The translations under genes and the position numbers were made by a program. This document shows positions 46,101-58,585 of a stretch of DNA of 64,000 nucleotides, piece after piece. Every line of letters begins with the position of its first letter. Within the stretch, counting starts at the first letter, position 1. The stretch comes from Providencia rettgeri (GTDB lineage Bacteria; Pseudomonadota; Gammaproteobacteria; Enterobacterales; Enterobacteriaceae), in NCBI RefSeq assembly GCF_001874625.1, contig NZ_CP017671.1, positions 434,001-498,000 of the forward strand, written 5' to 3'. Under the pieces are notes generated by a model. It saw only the letters and a program-made list of their open reading frames with translations. It had not been told where the DNA came from and ran no database searches.

Positions 46101-46852
46101 ATGCTAACGCGATGTTAGATAAGCTCGAAAAAGAACGTTTACTGACACCAAAAGGTATTTTTGGCTTATTCCCCGCGAACTGTGTTGGTGACGATGTTGA
46201 AATCTATACAGACGAAACACGCCATCATGTGCAAGCAGTGAGTTTGAACCTACGTCAGCAAACCTTAAAGACGGATTTCCCGAATTATTGTTTATCTGAT
46301 TTTGTGGCACCTAAAGACAGTGGTAAAGCCGATTATATCGGTGCATTTGCTGTTACTGGTGGTTTAGAAGAGGATGTGCTGGCGGATGAATACGAAAAAC
46401 AGCATGATGATTATAATAAAATTATGGTTAAAGCGCTGGCGGATAGGCTTGCAGAGGCATTTGCTGAATTTTTACATCAACAGGTTCGTATGCAGTATTG
46501 GGGTTATGCGAAAGATGAAAATTTAAGTAATGACGAGTTGATCCGTGAAAATTACCAAGGTATTCGGCCTGCACCGGGCTATCCAGCTTGCCCTGAGCAC
46601 ACAGAAAAAGAGAAGATTTGGCAGCTATTAGATGTTGAAAACCAAGTGGGAATGAAACTCACTAGTTCATATGCGATGTGGCCTGGGGCATCTGTATCAG
46701 GTTGGTATTTTAGTCATCCAGATAGCAAATATTTTGCAGTGGCTCAATTACAGAAAGACCAAATTGAAGATTATTCAAAACGTAAGGGGCTGTCGGTGAC
46801 GGAACTTGAGCGTTGGTTAGCACCTAATTTAGGCTATGATCCAGAAGATTAA
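43169..46852 (+). CDS. metH: Cobalamin-dependent methionine synthase MetH
   Basis: MetH transfers the methyl group of methyltetrahydrofolate to homocysteine through methylcobalamin. The 1227-residue protein shows the four modules in order. The homocysteine domain ([13 protein letters not shown]; zinc Cys in GGCCGTTP) is followed by the folate domain ([17 protein letters not shown]). The cobalamin domain has the ligand motif [11 protein letters not shown], and the C-terminal activation domain ends [20 protein letters not shown]. The start is GTG at 43169, with AGGAGG nine bases upstream. It is divergent from iclR. Confidence 0.98.
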   Translation: MSEKINQLEQELKKRILVLDGAMGTMIQQHKLSEEQFRGDRFADWPCDVKGNNDLLVLTQPEIIRDIHHQYFAAGADIVETNTFNSTPIAMADYKMEAISDEINETAARIARECADEWTRKTPEQPRYVAGVLGPTNRTASISPDVNDPAYRNVTFDQLVEAYRGSTRSLVKGGVDLIMIETIFDTLNAKAAIFAVETELDALGVSLPIMISGTITDASGRTLSGQTTEAFYNSLRHAAPLSFGLNCALGPDELRQYVSELSRIAECYVSAHPNAGLPNAFGEYDLDAQNMAEQIHEWATAGFLNIVGGCCGTTPLHIKKMAEAVKGVMPRQLPELPVECRLSGLEPLNISKQSLFVNVGERTNVTGSAKFKRLIKEENYLEALDVARQQVESGAQIIDINMDEGMLDSQAAMVRFLNLIAGEPDIARVPIMIDSSKWEVIEAGLKCIQGKGIVNSISMKEGVETFVEHAKLLRKYGAAVVVMAFDEVGQADTRERKIEICRRAYQVLTEEVGFPPEDIIFDPNIFAVATGIEEHNNYAVDFIDVCKDIKQQLPHAMISGGVSNVSFSFRGNDPVREAIHAVFLYYAIRNGMDMGIVNAGQLAIYDDLPAELKDAVEDVVLNRRNDSTERLLELAEKYRGAGAQEQQIQQAEWRGWDVEKRLEYSLVKGITEFIIQDTEETRQRASSPIEVIEGPLMNGMNVVGDLFGEGKMFLPQVVKSARVMKQAVAYLEPYIQELKQSGSSAGKVLLATVKGDVHDIGKNIVGVVLQCNNYEIIDLGVMVPCETILKTAREQNVDIIGLSGLITPSLDEMVHVAKEMERQGFTLPLLIGGATTSKAHTAVKIEPNYSGPTTYVQNASRTVGVVSALLSDTQKADFVERTRREYDTVRLQHGRRRPKTPPVTLDIARANKVKIDWSNYQPPVPKFLGIQEVNASITTLREYIDWTPFFMTWSLAGKYPRILDDEVVGSEARKLLNDANAMLDKLEKERLLTPKGIFGLFPANCVGDDVEIYTDETRHHVQAVSLNLRQQTLKTDFPNYCLSDFVAPKDSGKADYIGAFAVTGGLEEDVLADEYEKQHDDYNKIMVKALADRLAEAFAEFLHQQVRMQYWGYAKDENLSNDELIRENYQGIRPAPGYPACPEHTEKEKIWQLLDVENQVGMKLTSSYAMWPGASVSGWYFSHPDSKYFAVAQLQKDQIEDYSKRKGLSVTELERWLAPNLGYDPED

Positions 46853-46919
46853 TAAAACAGTGTATTGATTTTTCAGGTGTTCGGCACCATCTTATGGGGA
46901 AAGACATTAAAGGGGTCTA

Positions 46920-47510
46920 ATGATGAGCTATGAATTTATTATTGAAAATGAACTGCCGCATTCAGTGGCATTTCCTTATCAGATCCAAAACAGTGCGGCG
47001 CCTGAAACATTTCTCATGAGCGAAGATGCGGTCAGTGCGATGATGAGTATCTTACAAATTATGGACAAACTCGATACGGATGAGTCCCTTGATGAGCACT
47101 GTTTTAACCAAATTTGGCTAAAAAGCGAGTTAACACCGGCGCGTGCAGAAGAGATTTATTTATTTCTGGAAGAGCGTTTAGCCGTAGAACCAGTGCCTTC
47201 ACAAGACGAAATAGCTGCATTTCATCAAGCACAACTAGATGAAAACAAACTGTTATCGCAAGAAAGTAGTAAAGAAGGCATGATCCCAGTCCATAAATTT
47301 TCTACCAATGATGGTTGGTTGGTCACGACTAAAGAATGTGAATGGATAGCTGAAGTTTTCGCCCCGGAATTAGTGAGTGAAAACCACTTTGTTGTGTCGC
47401 AAATTTCTGAGTTATGCAAAATTAGTCACCAAAAACTGGAACATTTACTGATTGAGTGGGGTAAATTCAATTTATTTGCCAGTAAACATGGTGGTTACCG
47501 CGTTAATTAA
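46920..47510 (+). CDS. Conserved-looking protein of unknown function
   Basis: I do not recognise this 196-residue acidic soluble protein, which begins MMSYEFIIENELPHSVAFPYQ. There is no signal peptide, membrane span or metal motif. The C-terminal 50 residues (SQISELCKISHQKLEHLLIEWGKF) resemble a short helix-turn-helix, but this is not secure. It is 67 bases after metH on the same strand and is followed by its own hairpin terminator at 47534-47582, so it may be co-transcribed with metH. Confidence 0.75.
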   Translation: MMSYEFIIENELPHSVAFPYQIQNSAAPETFLMSEDAVSAMMSILQIMDKLDTDESLDEHCFNQIWLKSELTPARAEEIYLFLEERLAVEPVPSQDEIAAFHQAQLDENKLLSQESSKEGMIPVHKFSTNDGWLVTTKECEWIAEVFAPELVSENHFVVSQISELCKISHQKLEHLLIEWGKFNLFASKHGGYRVN

Positions 47511-47533
47511 GCCTTTGATAGGTTAATCTTTGG

Positions 47534-47582
47534 TTTAGGTAGTGGCCGTTTTAGCGATGAATGAACACTACCTAAATTTTTC
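47534..47582 (+). terminator. Terminator after the gene at 46920-47510
   Basis: TTTAGGTAGTG and CACTACCTAAA form an 11-pair stem with a 21-base loop, followed by TTTT. Confidence 0.65.
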
Positions 47583-47679
47583 GACGAAATTTCTTCCTAA
47601 TAGCGTTTTTTCAGCTTGAATCCCTTATGAATTTTTTATTGGAATGTTATGTTAATAACATAACGCCAATGAATGGGTA

Positions 47680-49149
47680 ATGGTGATGAAATTACGGTAT
47701 TTATTTCTAGCAGTGTGTTTGAGCACTGCGTCTTTGGCTCAAGCGACTTCGGAAGCTCCTTCTACAAAAAATAAGCCGCTAGAAACCGCAAGTCAGGCCA
47801 ACGATGTCGTATTTCCTGATGATTTTAAAGCTAAATTAAAATCTGCTAAGGAAGGGGATGTCGATGCGATGGTGGATGTCGGGCTAGCCTATATGGATGG
47901 AACCGATTTTTTGCAGAGCAATGATCAGGAAGCTTATCGCTGGTTTAAAAAAGTTTCTGATTTAGATAATACAGATGGCGATTATTATTTAGGTATGCTG
48001 CTGCAAAATCAAAAAAAATTTAAACAAGCGGAGTACTGGTATCGCCGAGGCGCTGAAAAAGGGGATGCTTATTGCCAATATGCCATGGGGTATTTATATG
48101 AACATGGTGTAGGAGTTGAGCAAAACTATCAGCAGGCTAAAGCATGGTATTCAGAGGCTGCGGAGCAAGAGCATGCAAATGCACAGTTTGCTATGGGGTT
48201 ATTTTATCATGATGGGCTTGGTGGCGAAGTTGATTATTCAAAGGCTCGTGAATGGTATGAAAGAAGTGCGGTAAATAATGTTGCAGCGGCGGTTAATAAC
48301 CTTGCTGTTATGTATGAAAACGGTGACGGGGTAGAGCAGGATGATGATACGGCCGTTTACTTGTATCGACAAGCCGCAAATATGGGTTCAGCAATTGCGC
48401 AAGTCAATATGGGCGATTTTTATCAGGAAGGCCATAACTCGATTGAGAAAAATAGTTATCAAGCCATGTATTGGTATAAAAGGGCTGCGCAGCAAAACAA
48501 TGCTTCGGCGCAACTGGCTATTGCAAAAGTTTATGAGCTTGGCAATGGGGTAACTAAAGACTTAGCTGAAGCATTCACATGGTATGAAAGAGCTGCACAA
48601 AACAAATCATTTGAAGCAGGAATGAAGGTCGCTGAGTTTTATGAGAAAGGGTTAGGTGGCATTCAAAAGAACCCTGTAAAGGCAGTAGAATGGTATCAAA
48701 ATTTAGCCAATCAGGATTATAACGCAGCACAAATTAAGCTCGCCAAATTATATTTGGCTGGTGAATGGAAAGAAGCCGATGTTACGCAAATTGCAAATTG
48801 GTTAATACTGGCACAAGGGGATAGCATTGAGGCGAAAAATCAATTAGCAATTTTCTATTTAACGGGGACTGGCGTTGCGCAAAACTCGTTAAAGGCCCGA
48901 GAGCTTTTGGAAAATGCCGCATTTAAGAAAAACAGCGATGCACAGAATAACCTTGCTGTAATGTATGCTCGTGGCGAAGGGGGAGAAAAAAATATCTTCC
49001 GTGCAGTCATGTGGTTTGAGCGCGCAGTCGAACTCGGTAATGCCACTGCCAAACATAATTTAGTACTATTACAGCAGAACAAAGGTGTGAAAGCCGCAAT
49101 GTTAAAGTACACTGACAGCGTTAAAACGAAAAATAAGTCAACTGATTGA
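47680..49149 (+). CDS. Sel1-repeat (TPR-like) exported protein
   Basis: This 489-residue protein has a Sec signal peptide (LRYLFLAVCLSTASLAQA) and about ten 36-residue Sel1-type repeats from residue ~60 to 475. Typical repeats are AQYAMGYLYEHGVGVEQNYQ-like units with the alternating AxxxxGxxYxxGxGVxxDxxxAxxWYxxAA pattern. Sel1 proteins are periplasmic protein-protein interaction scaffolds; the partner is unknown. ATG 47680 or 47686 may be the start. It is convergent with lysC through a shared terminator. Confidence 0.9.
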   Translation: MVMKLRYLFLAVCLSTASLAQATSEAPSTKNKPLETASQANDVVFPDDFKAKLKSAKEGDVDAMVDVGLAYMDGTDFLQSNDQEAYRWFKKVSDLDNTDGDYYLGMLLQNQKKFKQAEYWYRRGAEKGDAYCQYAMGYLYEHGVGVEQNYQQAKAWYSEAAEQEHANAQFAMGLFYHDGLGGEVDYSKAREWYERSAVNNVAAAVNNLAVMYENGDGVEQDDDTAVYLYRQAANMGSAIAQVNMGDFYQEGHNSIEKNSYQAMYWYKRAAQQNNASAQLAIAKVYELGNGVTKDLAEAFTWYERAAQNKSFEAGMKVAEFYEKGLGGIQKNPVKAVEWYQNLANQDYNAAQIKLAKLYLAGEWKEADVTQIANWLILAQGDSIEAKNQLAIFYLTGTGVAQNSLKARELLENAAFKKNSDAQNNLAVMYARGEGGEKNIFRAVMWFERAVELGNATAKHNLVLLQQNKGVKAAMLKYTDSVKTKNKSTD

Positions 49150-49151
49150 AT

Positions 49152-49183
49152 AAGAAGGCGATTATGAATATCGCCTTCTTTGT
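49152..49183. terminator. Bidirectional terminator between Sel1 gene and lysC
   Basis: AAGAAGGCGAT, loop TATGAAT and ATCGCCTTCTT form a perfect 11-pair stem flanked by A/T-rich tails between the convergent stops. Confidence 0.88.
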
Positions 49184-49201
49184 TTTAGAGCGGTAGTTTG
49201 G

Positions 49202-50578
49202 TTACTCGAATAAATTACTATGTAATGTACGAACGATATTTTCAGCATCGTCACCGGGAACCAGTAAACAAATATTGTGGCTACTGGCCCCGTAGCTGAT
49301 CATGCGAATATTGAAAGATTCTAAAGCACCAAAGATTTGTTTCCCTAACCCATTTACTTGCGATAATTCATTACCGATGATGGCCACTAAGGCTAAGTTT
49401 TCTTCAACTTCAACACGGCATAGAGCCGAAAGCTCAGTCATCAGTGCATTAGTTAGCAAACTGCCATTTGTCCCTGTTGAACCGGTTGTATCTAAGGTTA
49501 GAGCGACACTCACTTCGGAAGTTGTGATTAAATCTACCGAGATATTATGGCGTAGTAAAATCGTAAATATTTCAGCTAAAAAACCACGTGCATGTAGCAT
49601 TTTTAGGCTATGCAGAGTTAATAATGTTTGTTTACGGCGTAGCGCTAATGCCCTGAATTGTGGTGGGTTACTGGTTTTATCAGAAACAATGGTGCCACCT
49701 GCTTCTGGGGATTTACTTGAACCAACGAAAACCGGGATACCAGCACGTACAGCGGGGAGCAGTGTTGCCGGATGCAAAATTTTTGCCCCAAAGGTTGCCA
49801 TTTCAGCAGCTTCATCGAATGCTATTTCATCAATACGCTGTGCATTTGGCACGACCCGTGGGTCAGTAGAGTAAATACCTGGAACGTCAGTCCAAATATC
49901 AACGCGAGATAAGCTTAGGACTTCAGCTAGCAGTGCAGCGGTATAATCACTCCCACCACGCCCAAGTGTTGTTGTACGGCCTTTTGGATCACGGCCAATA
50001 AACCCTTGGGTAATAACTACTGATTCTGCTAAGCGAGGTAACAGCTGTTGTTCTGCAAGGGTTTTCAACTGCTCCAACTCAGGTTCTGCACGACCAAAAC
50101 TTTCATTGGTTCTCATGACTTTACGGACATCAAACCATTGTGACTCGGTATTGCGCTGGCGGAGGACTTCTACGAATAATAGGGTTGACATTAATTCACC
50201 ATGACTAACCATTTCATCCGTCAATGCGTCAGAAGTGGCGAGAGACGCGGAATCAGCTAAATGAGCGATATTATCAAGTAATCGATTGATTTCTTCACGG
50301 ATCACATCAGCAGTTTGCAGATTATCAATAATCGCATATTGGATATCTTTAACTTTTTTCAGTAGCTCATTGCGTTTATCAATATCACAACCTTCAGCGA
50401 GTTCTATTAGCAAATTAGTGACTCCAGCGGAGGCAGAAAGCACAACGACTCGAACATTTGGATTAGAAAGAATGATATTGGCACTATTGTTCATTGCCTC
50501 AAAGTTCGCGACACTAGTGCCGCCAAATTTTGCGATAACAAACTGACTGTTGTCTGATAAAGACGCTACTGTATTCAT
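49202..50578 (-). CDS. lysC: Lysine-sensitive aspartokinase III
   Basis: LysC phosphorylates aspartate, the first step toward lysine, threonine and methionine. The 458-residue monofunctional protein has the kinase motif VIAKFGGTSVANFEAM near the N-terminus and the ATP-site GRGGSDYTAALLA at about 210-225. Two C-terminal ACT domains bind lysine (MLHARGFLAEIFTILLRHNI and the region ending NICLLVPGDDA). It lies beside pgi, as in E. coli, but an L-box riboswitch is not evident upstream. Confidence 0.96.
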   Translation of the reverse strand: MNTVASLSDNSQFVIAKFGGTSVANFEAMNNSANIILSNPNVRVVVLSASAGVTNLLIELAEGCDIDKRNELLKKVKDIQYAIIDNLQTADVIREEINRLLDNIAHLADSASLATSDALTDEMVSHGELMSTLLFVEVLRQRNTESQWFDVRKVMRTNESFGRAEPELEQLKTLAEQQLLPRLAESVVITQGFIGRDPKGRTTTLGRGGSDYTAALLAEVLSLSRVDIWTDVPGIYSTDPRVVPNAQRIDEIAFDEAAEMATFGAKILHPATLLPAVRAGIPVFVGSSKSPEAGGTIVSDKTSNPPQFRALALRRKQTLLTLHSLKMLHARGFLAEIFTILLRHNISVDLITTSEVSVALTLDTTGSTGTNGSLLTNALMTELSALCRVEVEENLALVAIIGNELSQVNGLGKQIFGALESFNIRMISYGASSHNICLLVPGDDAENIVRTLHSNLFE

Positions 50579-50708
50579 GGTATCGATCCCTGTCGTTAAA
50601 CTATATTTTTATATAGATTTATCGGGTAATTAGCGTTGCGTCAATCAAGAATCGAAGTAAATCAGTAATTCTAATGATAGGTAATTCATTATCGGTTTTC
50701 TCAATATA

Positions 50709-51087
50709 CTCGTCATCCTTCAAGCTGCATGGGTGTTGACTGCGCTCAGATAGCCGAATCACATACTTTTGTATGCTCATCGGTCTATCTTCCCTTGTCG
50801 CCTACATGCAACTCGAATGATTTAGAGTATATGGCGGTGGTCATCCTTCAAGCTGCATGGGTGTTGACTGCGCTCAGATAGCCGAATCACATACTTTTGT
50901 ATGCTCATCGGTCTATCTTCTCTTGTCGCCTACATGCAACTCGAATGATTTAGAGTATATGGCGGTGGTCATCCTTCAAGCTGCATGGGTGTTGACTGCG
51001 CTCAGATAGCCGAATCACATACTTTTGTATGCTCATCGGTCTATCTTCCCTTGTCGCCTACATGCAACTCGAATGATTTAGCGTGTA
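50709..51087. repeat. Three tandem ERIC/IRU elements (128-bp period)
   Basis: Three near-identical copies begin TCATCCTTCAAGCTGCATGG at 50713, 50841 and 50969, a 128-bp step. Each has the palindromic centre CACATACTTTTGTATGCTC and the end CATGCAACTCGAATGATTTAG. Copies differ by about one base (CTTCCC/CTTCTC), so the duplication is recent. The array fills the spacer between divergent lysC and pgi. Confidence 0.92.
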
Positions 51088-51219
51088 CGCGCTGCTGTTA
51101 AAGTTAAATGACATTGAAAGTGCGTATTTCAGTGAAAGAGTTAATTATGTCTGGAAAAGTGCCGTGGAATTGGGGAATATCAACATAACGCAGAAAACCG
51201 ATAAGTCTCGTATCTTTGA

Positions 51220-52914
<1,695 letters not shown>

Positions 52915-52951
52915 CCTTTCTTATTACGTCATATCACTGTCTTATGAAGAA

Positions 52952-52984
52952 AAAGCGGGAAGCTGTAAAAACTTCCCGCTTTAT
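52952..52984 (+). terminator. pgi terminator
   Basis: AAAGCGGGAAG and CTTCCCGCTTT form an 11-pair stem with a nine-base loop, about 38 bases after the pgi stop. Confidence 0.92.
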
Positions 52985-53233
52985 TGAGATAATGAATGAC
53001 GGAGACTTGCCTAATAAATTCTTATTATTACGATGTTAATAAATTTTATTATCGTTTATAACTCGTTAGTAATTAAAAATTTATTCACTATTTTTTTACA
53101 TTTTGTGTTGAAAATGTGACTTTTTATATAAATTGTTAGCTAACTTTAACCCTGTAGCAAAACAACGTGATATCCTACCGTCTAAGAAATACAGTAAATC
53201 ATAACCATGTTATCCATGGTGGAAATTTAAGTA
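52985..53233 (+). promoter_or_regulatory. ubiC upstream spacer
   Basis: This is about 250 AT-rich bases with no gene. E. coli places the malEFGK operon in this interval; here it is absent. The ubiC promoter should lie here. Confidence 0.35.
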
Positions 53234-53737
53234 ATGGATGAAACACTATTTACCTCCCATCCCATTCATTGGTTGGCTGAGGATGATAAAATAGTTCCTG
53301 CCAATACGTTAGATTGGTTGTTAGAACTTGGTTCCATGACAAAACGCTTTGAACAACACAGCCAGCAAGTTACCGTGATACCTTATTTAGAACGCTATGT
53401 ATCGCAAGGTATGTTGAGCATTGAAGAGGCACAATCTTTACCTGAAAGCCCTCGTTATTGGGTCAGGGAAGTCGTCATGTATGGGGATGGTATTCCTTGG
53501 TTACTAGGCCGTACTGTCATTCCAGAAGAAACATTGACTGATGAAGACCAGCAATTGGTTGATATAGGTAGAATGCCTCTAGGGCGTTATTTATTCAGCC
53601 GTGATGGCTTAACTCGGGATTATATTCGCATAGGTTCTAGTGCTGGTCGTTGGGTTCGCAGTTCTCGATTAAAACTATCGGCTAAACCATTGTTATTAAC
53701 AGAAATATTTTTACCTGAATCACCTGCATATCGTTAA
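53234..53737 (+). CDS. ubiC: Chorismate lyase UbiC
   Basis: UbiC removes pyruvate from chorismate to give 4-hydroxybenzoate, the first ubiquinone-specific step. The 167-residue protein has the family pattern WLLELGSMTKRFEQHSQQV, YWVREVVMYGDGIPWLLGRTVIP, PLGRYLF and a C-terminal LLLTEIFLP. The Arg and Glu of the product site lie in REV and TEIF. It is followed by ubiA, its substrate partner, after about 150 bases. Confidence 0.96.
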   Translation: MDETLFTSHPIHWLAEDDKIVPANTLDWLLELGSMTKRFEQHSQQVTVIPYLERYVSQGMLSIEEAQSLPESPRYWVREVVMYGDGIPWLLGRTVIPEETLTDEDQQLVDIGRMPLGRYLFSRDGLTRDYIRIGSSAGRWVRSSRLKLSAKPLLLTEIFLPESPAYR

Positions 53738-53889
53738 TTATCCTAAATATTTTAAATTTTCATAAATTCAGTAAGTACGCAACACCAACAAACATAAATC
53801 AGTGGCTTACAGAATTGAGTGGTATAAACATATACCCAATTTGAAGTATGATGGAATCGAATAAGGAGCACGACAAAGTGGAGGGAAGT

Positions 53890-54744
53890 ATGACGCTAAG
53901 TAAATGGCATGCATACAGCCGTTTAATGCGTATAGATAGGCCCATTGGTTCACTATTACTCTTGTGGCCAACGTATTGGGCATTATGGATTGCAGCTCAA
54001 AGCACACCAAGTTTACATCTTTTGATTGTGTTTACTGCTGGGGTGTTTTTTATGCGTGCCGCAGGTTGCGTCATTAATGATTTTGCCGATCGTCATTTTG
54101 ATGGTCACGTAGAACGCACTAAGCATCGGCCACTCCCTAGTGGGGATGTGACTGAAAGGGAAGCTAAAATACTGTTTGCGGGGCTTGTTGGCTTTTCCTT
54201 CTTACTCGTTTTAACGCTTAACTCAATGACAATTTGGCTATCTATTGCGGGCCTAGCTTTAGCATGGGTGTATCCTTTTGTTAAGCGAGTCAGTCATTTA
54301 CCTCAGGTAGTATTAGGTGCTGCATTTGGTTGGTCAATTCCGATGTCGTTCTCTGCAGTCAATGAAACACTGCCTCTGGTGTGTTGGTTATTATTCTTAG
54401 TGAATATTATTTGGTCTGTGATTTACGATACACAGTATGCCATGGTTGACCGTGATGATGACTTAAAAATCGGTGTGAAATCGACAGCAATCTTATTTGG
54501 CCAATATGACAAATTAATTATCGGCTTATTGCAATTGCTGATGGTGGGTTTGCTGGTGGTTGTAGGTTCTTTAGCAGGCTTAGGGATAACTTATTATCTT
54601 TCTTTGGCGCTTGTTGCAGGGTTATTTATTTATCAACAACAACTAATGGTGAACCGCGAGCGTGCTCCTTGCTTTAAAGCCTTTATGAATAATAATTTTG
54701 TTGGTTTGATTTTGTTTATTGGCATTATGGTGAGCTATTTTTAG
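53890..54744 (+). CDS. ubiA: 4-hydroxybenzoate octaprenyltransferase UbiA
   Basis: UbiA attaches the isoprenoid tail to 4-hydroxybenzoate in the inner membrane. The 284-residue protein (ATG 53890, preceded by GGAGGGAAG) has eight to nine hydrophobic segments. The two Asp-rich Mg-prenyl-diphosphate motifs are [13 protein letters not shown] and [18 protein letters not shown] frame open from 53848 adds 14 residues with a weaker ribosome site and is less likely. Confidence 0.96.
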   Translation: MTLSKWHAYSRLMRIDRPIGSLLLLWPTYWALWIAAQSTPSLHLLIVFTAGVFFMRAAGCVINDFADRHFDGHVERTKHRPLPSGDVTEREAKILFAGLVGFSFLLVLTLNSMTIWLSIAGLALAWVYPFVKRVSHLPQVVLGAAFGWSIPMSFSAVNETLPLVCWLLFLVNIIWSVIYDTQYAMVDRDDDLKIGVKSTAILFGQYDKLIIGLLQLLMVGLLVVVGSLAGLGITYYLSLALVAGLFIYQQQLMVNRERAPCFKAFMNNNFVGLILFIGIMVSYF

Positions 54745-54772
54745 CGAGTAAATCATTTTCCATGAGCCAACA

Positions 54773-54804
54773 AAAAAGGTAATGTTGAAAAACATTACCT
54801 TTTT
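54773..54804. terminator. Bidirectional terminator between ubiA and plsB
   Basis: AAAAAGGTAATGTT, loop GAAA and AACATTACCTTTTT form a 14-pair stem with A/T tails on both sides between convergent stops. Confidence 0.93.
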
Positions 54805-54829
54805 GCTTTATAGGCTTCACAAAACCGAA

Positions 54830-57331
54830 CTAGTCTTTTTCTGGCTCAGTAGTTTGTGCCGTTACCTCGGGTATTGCTTCTTTCTTTTCTTCTGAAAATT
54901 CATCAGCTTGGCTAACACTTTCAATGGTTAAACGAATTTCTGGGGACATTAGGCGCACAAGGACTGCATACAGCTTCTTGGCATTAGTGGTAAAAATATC
55001 GTTTTCATTATTATCGATATAGCCTTCTTCTCTAAGCGTTTCAACGAGAGTTGAAAACACTGCTTTATCAAAGAACTCAGGGGCGTTAATACCGTGCAGC
55101 ACAGAAAGGCGTTGAGCAAGGATGCGGCTTTCTTTTTCCAACGTATTACGGCTGATTTCAGGGCTGGCATTGAGTAATGACAGCGTGATTGCGTAGCGCT
55201 GTAGTGTTTCACGGACACCTGCTGCTAAGAGCTGTAATGGACGAATACGGCGTGGGTTCAACACTACAATATCGTCGTCTCTTAAGCAGATAAGCTTTTG
55301 ATTATTCAGTTCATCAATTAGAGTATCTACCGTTTCACGCAGCTGTTCATCGTTATAACGCATAAACAATTCTGCTTTTAGGAACGGGTAGATTTGGCTC
55401 ACTTGATAGTAAATTTCTTGACGGCTGATGCGTTCATGATGCAGCACAATACTGGTTATTAATGACGGTAGTACCAGTAAGTGATGGATATTGTTACGGT
55501 AGTAGGTCATTAAAACGGCATTTTCGCGAGGAAGAATAATAATATCCCCCATGCTGTCTTTTTCTACCTCGAATTTATCCATCTGCAATGCATGTTCGAG
55601 CAGTTGTTCCGGCGTTTTATTAGGCGTTGTCGCATCAGGCGTATACGGCACATTACGTAATAATTGCAGGTAACATTCCACTTGCTCAATGAGTTGTTCA
55701 CGTGTTAATGAACGTTGGCGTGAGGCCAGTAAAGCCGTTGCACATAAATTTATCGCGTTAGCGGCGGCAGCATTATTGATATTTACCATAATGTTATCCG
55801 CTAAAGAGCTAACTGTTGGGTTTAGCCACGATGGGCGCTGTGGCTCAATTGGATCAATTGAGTCACGCCAATCTGGGACACGCTGGTTCAGATAATGAGA
55901 AAGAGAAATTGGCTGACCAAAGTTCACATACCCTTGACCTAAGTTACGCAGTTTGCGCAACCCGCGGATCATGGAAAATAAACCTTCTTTCTCTTTTTCT
56001 GCCCCGCGCAGTTCTTTTGCGTAGGTCCCTACCTCCATTACGTGTTCATAGCCAATATAGATAGGCACAATAGTAATAGGGCGTGAGTCGCCACGTAGCA
56101 TGGCTTGCAGCGTCATTGATAGTGTCCCGGTTTTGGGCTGCAATAAACGGCCTGTTCGGGAGCGCCCACCTTCAACGAAATACTCGATAGAGTAACCACG
56201 AGCAAACAGTTCACTTAAATATTCACGGAAAACCGTGGAATACAATTTGTTGCCTTTAAAAGTACGGCGGATAAAAAATGCGCCAAGACGGCGAAAAATC
56301 GGACCGGCAGGCCAGAAGTTTAGGTTAATACCAGCAGCAATGTGCGGTGGAACGAGACCTTGATGGTAAAGAACATAGGAGAGCAGTAAGTAGTCCATGT
56401 GACTTCGGTGGGAGGGCACATACACAATTTCATGACCATCTTGCGCTAATTGGCGAACGCGCTCAGCATGCTGCACGTTAATACCTTGATAGAGGCGGTT
56501 CCATGTCCAACTGAGCACACGGTCAGTTAAACGCACGGCTTCATAGGAGAAGTTCGCAGCAATTTCTTCCATCATATTCACTGCGTTTTGCTGCGCTTTT
56601 TTCAATGGAATTTTTTTACTGCGTGCTTCGTCTTCGACGGCTTTTTCAATTGCTTTTGAGGTCAGAAGCTTATTGAATAGTTCATAGCGGGCCGGCAGTT
56701 TCGGGCCAACCGCAGCAAGGCGCTGGCGTGAATAGTGAATACGGGCGACACGTGCCAGTTTATTGGCAATAATGGTGTCAGTACCGTGGTCCTGAGCCAT
56801 TTTTCCAATAGAAACGGGTGGCGATAGGCGAACAAAACTGTCACGACCTAACCACAGGATAGCAAAAAACTTTTGCACCCCATTTAATAGTTTCAGTGGT
56901 GGTGCAGGGGTATGCCCTTCACGACCAGGAGAGCGCCCGAACATTACAGACGCGGGTAACATTTGAATATCTAGATTAGGGTTGTTTTTGTGCAAATCTA
57001 AATAAGCATGGAATGTTTTGACGGAATCTTTACGCGGGTCCGGTGAATAATAGCGAAATACGCGAGGGCCATCATCGATAAACACATAAGCAGGGAGCTT
57101 AGTGCCATTGATGTCGTTATCAACCAAAGGGTCAGGTAAACCGATAGCCAAGCATTGATGCCGTAGCGTTAGGAGGTCGGACTTAGAGTGGTAAGGCAAT
57201 ACATACAGTGTTGGCCTGTTAGTATCAAGCTGCAACTCTGCAATGGGGTCCGATGGAATTAGTTTACTTTTTACCAATAATTTAAGTGGTAAATTCAACG
57301 TGTTGTAATATATTTTACGCCATAGTGACAT
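54830..57331 (-). CDS. plsB: Glycerol-3-phosphate 1-O-acyltransferase PlsB
   Basis: PlsB acylates sn-glycerol-3-phosphate, the first step of phospholipid synthesis at the inner membrane. The 833-residue protein has the acyltransferase HX4D motif at H308-D313 (HRSHMD), followed by the blocks [31 protein letters not shown] and [11 protein letters not shown]. The acidic C-terminal tail is family-like. It is divergent from dgkA, as in E. coli. Confidence 0.98.
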   Translation of the reverse strand: MSLWRKIYYNTLNLPLKLLVKSKLIPSDPIAELQLDTNRPTLYVLPYHSKSDLLTLRHQCLAIGLPDPLVDNDINGTKLPAYVFIDDGPRVFRYYSPDPRKDSVKTFHAYLDLHKNNPNLDIQMLPASVMFGRSPGREGHTPAPPLKLLNGVQKFFAILWLGRDSFVRLSPPVSIGKMAQDHGTDTIIANKLARVARIHYSRQRLAAVGPKLPARYELFNKLLTSKAIEKAVEDEARSKKIPLKKAQQNAVNMMEEIAANFSYEAVRLTDRVLSWTWNRLYQGINVQHAERVRQLAQDGHEIVYVPSHRSHMDYLLLSYVLYHQGLVPPHIAAGINLNFWPAGPIFRRLGAFFIRRTFKGNKLYSTVFREYLSELFARGYSIEYFVEGGRSRTGRLLQPKTGTLSMTLQAMLRGDSRPITIVPIYIGYEHVMEVGTYAKELRGAEKEKEGLFSMIRGLRKLRNLGQGYVNFGQPISLSHYLNQRVPDWRDSIDPIEPQRPSWLNPTVSSLADNIMVNINNAAAANAINLCATALLASRQRSLTREQLIEQVECYLQLLRNVPYTPDATTPNKTPEQLLEHALQMDKFEVEKDSMGDIIILPRENAVLMTYYRNNIHHLLVLPSLITSIVLHHERISRQEIYYQVSQIYPFLKAELFMRYNDEQLRETVDTLIDELNNQKLICLRDDDIVVLNPRRIRPLQLLAAGVRETLQRYAITLSLLNASPEISRNTLEKESRILAQRLSVLHGINAPEFFDKAVFSTLVETLREEGYIDNNENDIFTTNAKKLYAVLVRLMSPEIRLTIESVSQADEFSEEKKEAIPEVTAQTTEPEKD

Positions 57332-57457
57332 AAATGATTATAGCCTCTTGTTAACAATGCTGCGCAATCATACCAGAAATCTACTGGCAGATCTGTTACT
57401 GACAATTCACTTTGACCGTAAAAATCGATTATTGTTTGTATTTTTTAAGGAATAAAT

Positions 57458-57832
57458 ATGGCAAGTCAAACTAAGGGCTTTACCCGTGTAATTAAAGCCG
57501 CGGGATATTCCCTTAAAGGGCTAAAAGCCGCTTGGGTAAACGAAGCGGCATTTCGTCAAGAATCTGTTGCAGCAGTAATTGCGATTATTATCGCCTTTTT
57601 CTTAGATATCAGTTATATAGATAGAATACTGCTAATTAGTTCAGTGGTGCTGGTGGCGATTGTTGAGCTATTAAATAGTGCCGTAGAAGCTGTTGTTGAC
57701 CGTATTGGTAGTGAATACCATGAGCTTTCAGGCCGCGCGAAAGATATAGGCTCTGCCGCAGTGTTTGTCAGTATTGGTTTAGCACTTTTTATTTGGGCTC
57801 TGGTTTTATGGCAACGTTATTTTGCCAGCTAG
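57458..57832 (+). CDS. dgkA: Diacylglycerol kinase DgkA
   Basis: DgkA is a small trimeric inner-membrane kinase that rephosphorylates diacylglycerol. The 124-residue protein has three membrane spans. The conserved segments are EAAFRQE near residue 28, and ELLNSAVEAVVDRIGSEYHELSGRAKD, which includes the catalytic Glu. It lies upstream of lexA and divergent from plsB, the standard enterobacterial order. Confidence 0.97.
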   Translation: MASQTKGFTRVIKAAGYSLKGLKAAWVNEAAFRQESVAAVIAIIIAFFLDISYIDRILLISSVVLVAIVELLNSAVEAVVDRIGSEYHELSGRAKDIGSAAVFVSIGLALFIWALVLWQRYFAS

Positions 57833-57921
57833 TTAATAAAAACAGTTTAAAGTCGAAAAAGAAGTCAATCGATAACAAATGCCTAAATTCAGCAATTTAA
57901 CTGTTCCAAATCTTCATTTAC

Positions 57922-57958
57922 CTGTATATACTCACAGTCTGACTGTATAAACAAACAG
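57922..57958 (+). promoter_or_regulatory. Two SOS (LexA) boxes before lexA
   Basis: CTGTATATACTCACAG (57922-57937) and CTGTATAAACAAACAG (57943-57958) both match CTG-N10-CAG LexA boxes. They lie 10 to 46 bases before the lexA start and provide autorepression. Confidence 0.97.
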
Positions 57959-57967
57959 GGGAACGGA

Positions 57968-58585
57968 ATGAAAGCACTGACGGCTCGACAACAGCAGGTT
58001 TATGATCTGGTGCGTGATCACATTTCGCAGACGGGTATGCCTCCTACACGTGCTGAAATAGCAGCAAGCCTGGGTTTTCGTTCGCCTAATGCGGCAGAAG
58101 AACATTTAAAAGCCTTGGCTCGCAAGGGTGTAATTGAAATTGTTTCTGGGGCATCACGGGGTATCCGCTTGCTTCTTGAAGAAGAAGCTGATGATCAAGG
58201 GCTACCTTTGATTGGGCGTGTTGCCGCTGGCGAACCTTTATTAGCGCAAGAACATATCGAAAGTCACTATCAAGTTGATCCAGAACTCTTCAAACCTCAC
58301 GCAGATTTTCTATTACGTGTGAATGGTATGTCGATGAAAGACATCGGTATTATGGATGGTGACCTACTAGCGGTTCATAAAACACAAAATGCACACAATG
58401 GCCAAGTGATTGTTGCGCGTATTGATGATGAAGTGACTGTTAAACGCTTTAAACAGCAAGGTAATCGTGTTGAGTTAATTGCTGAAAATCCTGAATTTGC
58501 ACCAATTATTGTCGATTTACGCGAACAAAGCTTCACAATTGAAGGTTTAGCGGTTGGCGTGATCCGCAATAGTGATTGGTATTAA
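57968..58585 (+). CDS. lexA: SOS repressor LexA
   Basis: LexA represses DNA-damage genes and self-cleaves with RecA. The 205-residue protein has an N-terminal winged helix ([23 protein letters not shown]) and a C-terminal S24 peptidase domain. The cleavage site is A87-G88 (VAAGEP), the catalytic residues are S122 (GMSMKD) and K159 (VTVKR). The dinF gene that follows lexA in E. coli is absent; zur lies convergent instead. Confidence 0.98.
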   Translation: MKALTARQQQVYDLVRDHISQTGMPPTRAEIAASLGFRSPNAAEEHLKALARKGVIEIVSGASRGIRLLLEEEADDQGLPLIGRVAAGEPLLAQEHIESHYQVDPELFKPHADFLLRVNGMSMKDIGIMDGDLLAVHKTQNAHNGQVIVARIDDEVTVKRFKQQGNRVELIAENPEFAPIIVDLREQSFTIEGLAVGVIRNSDWY

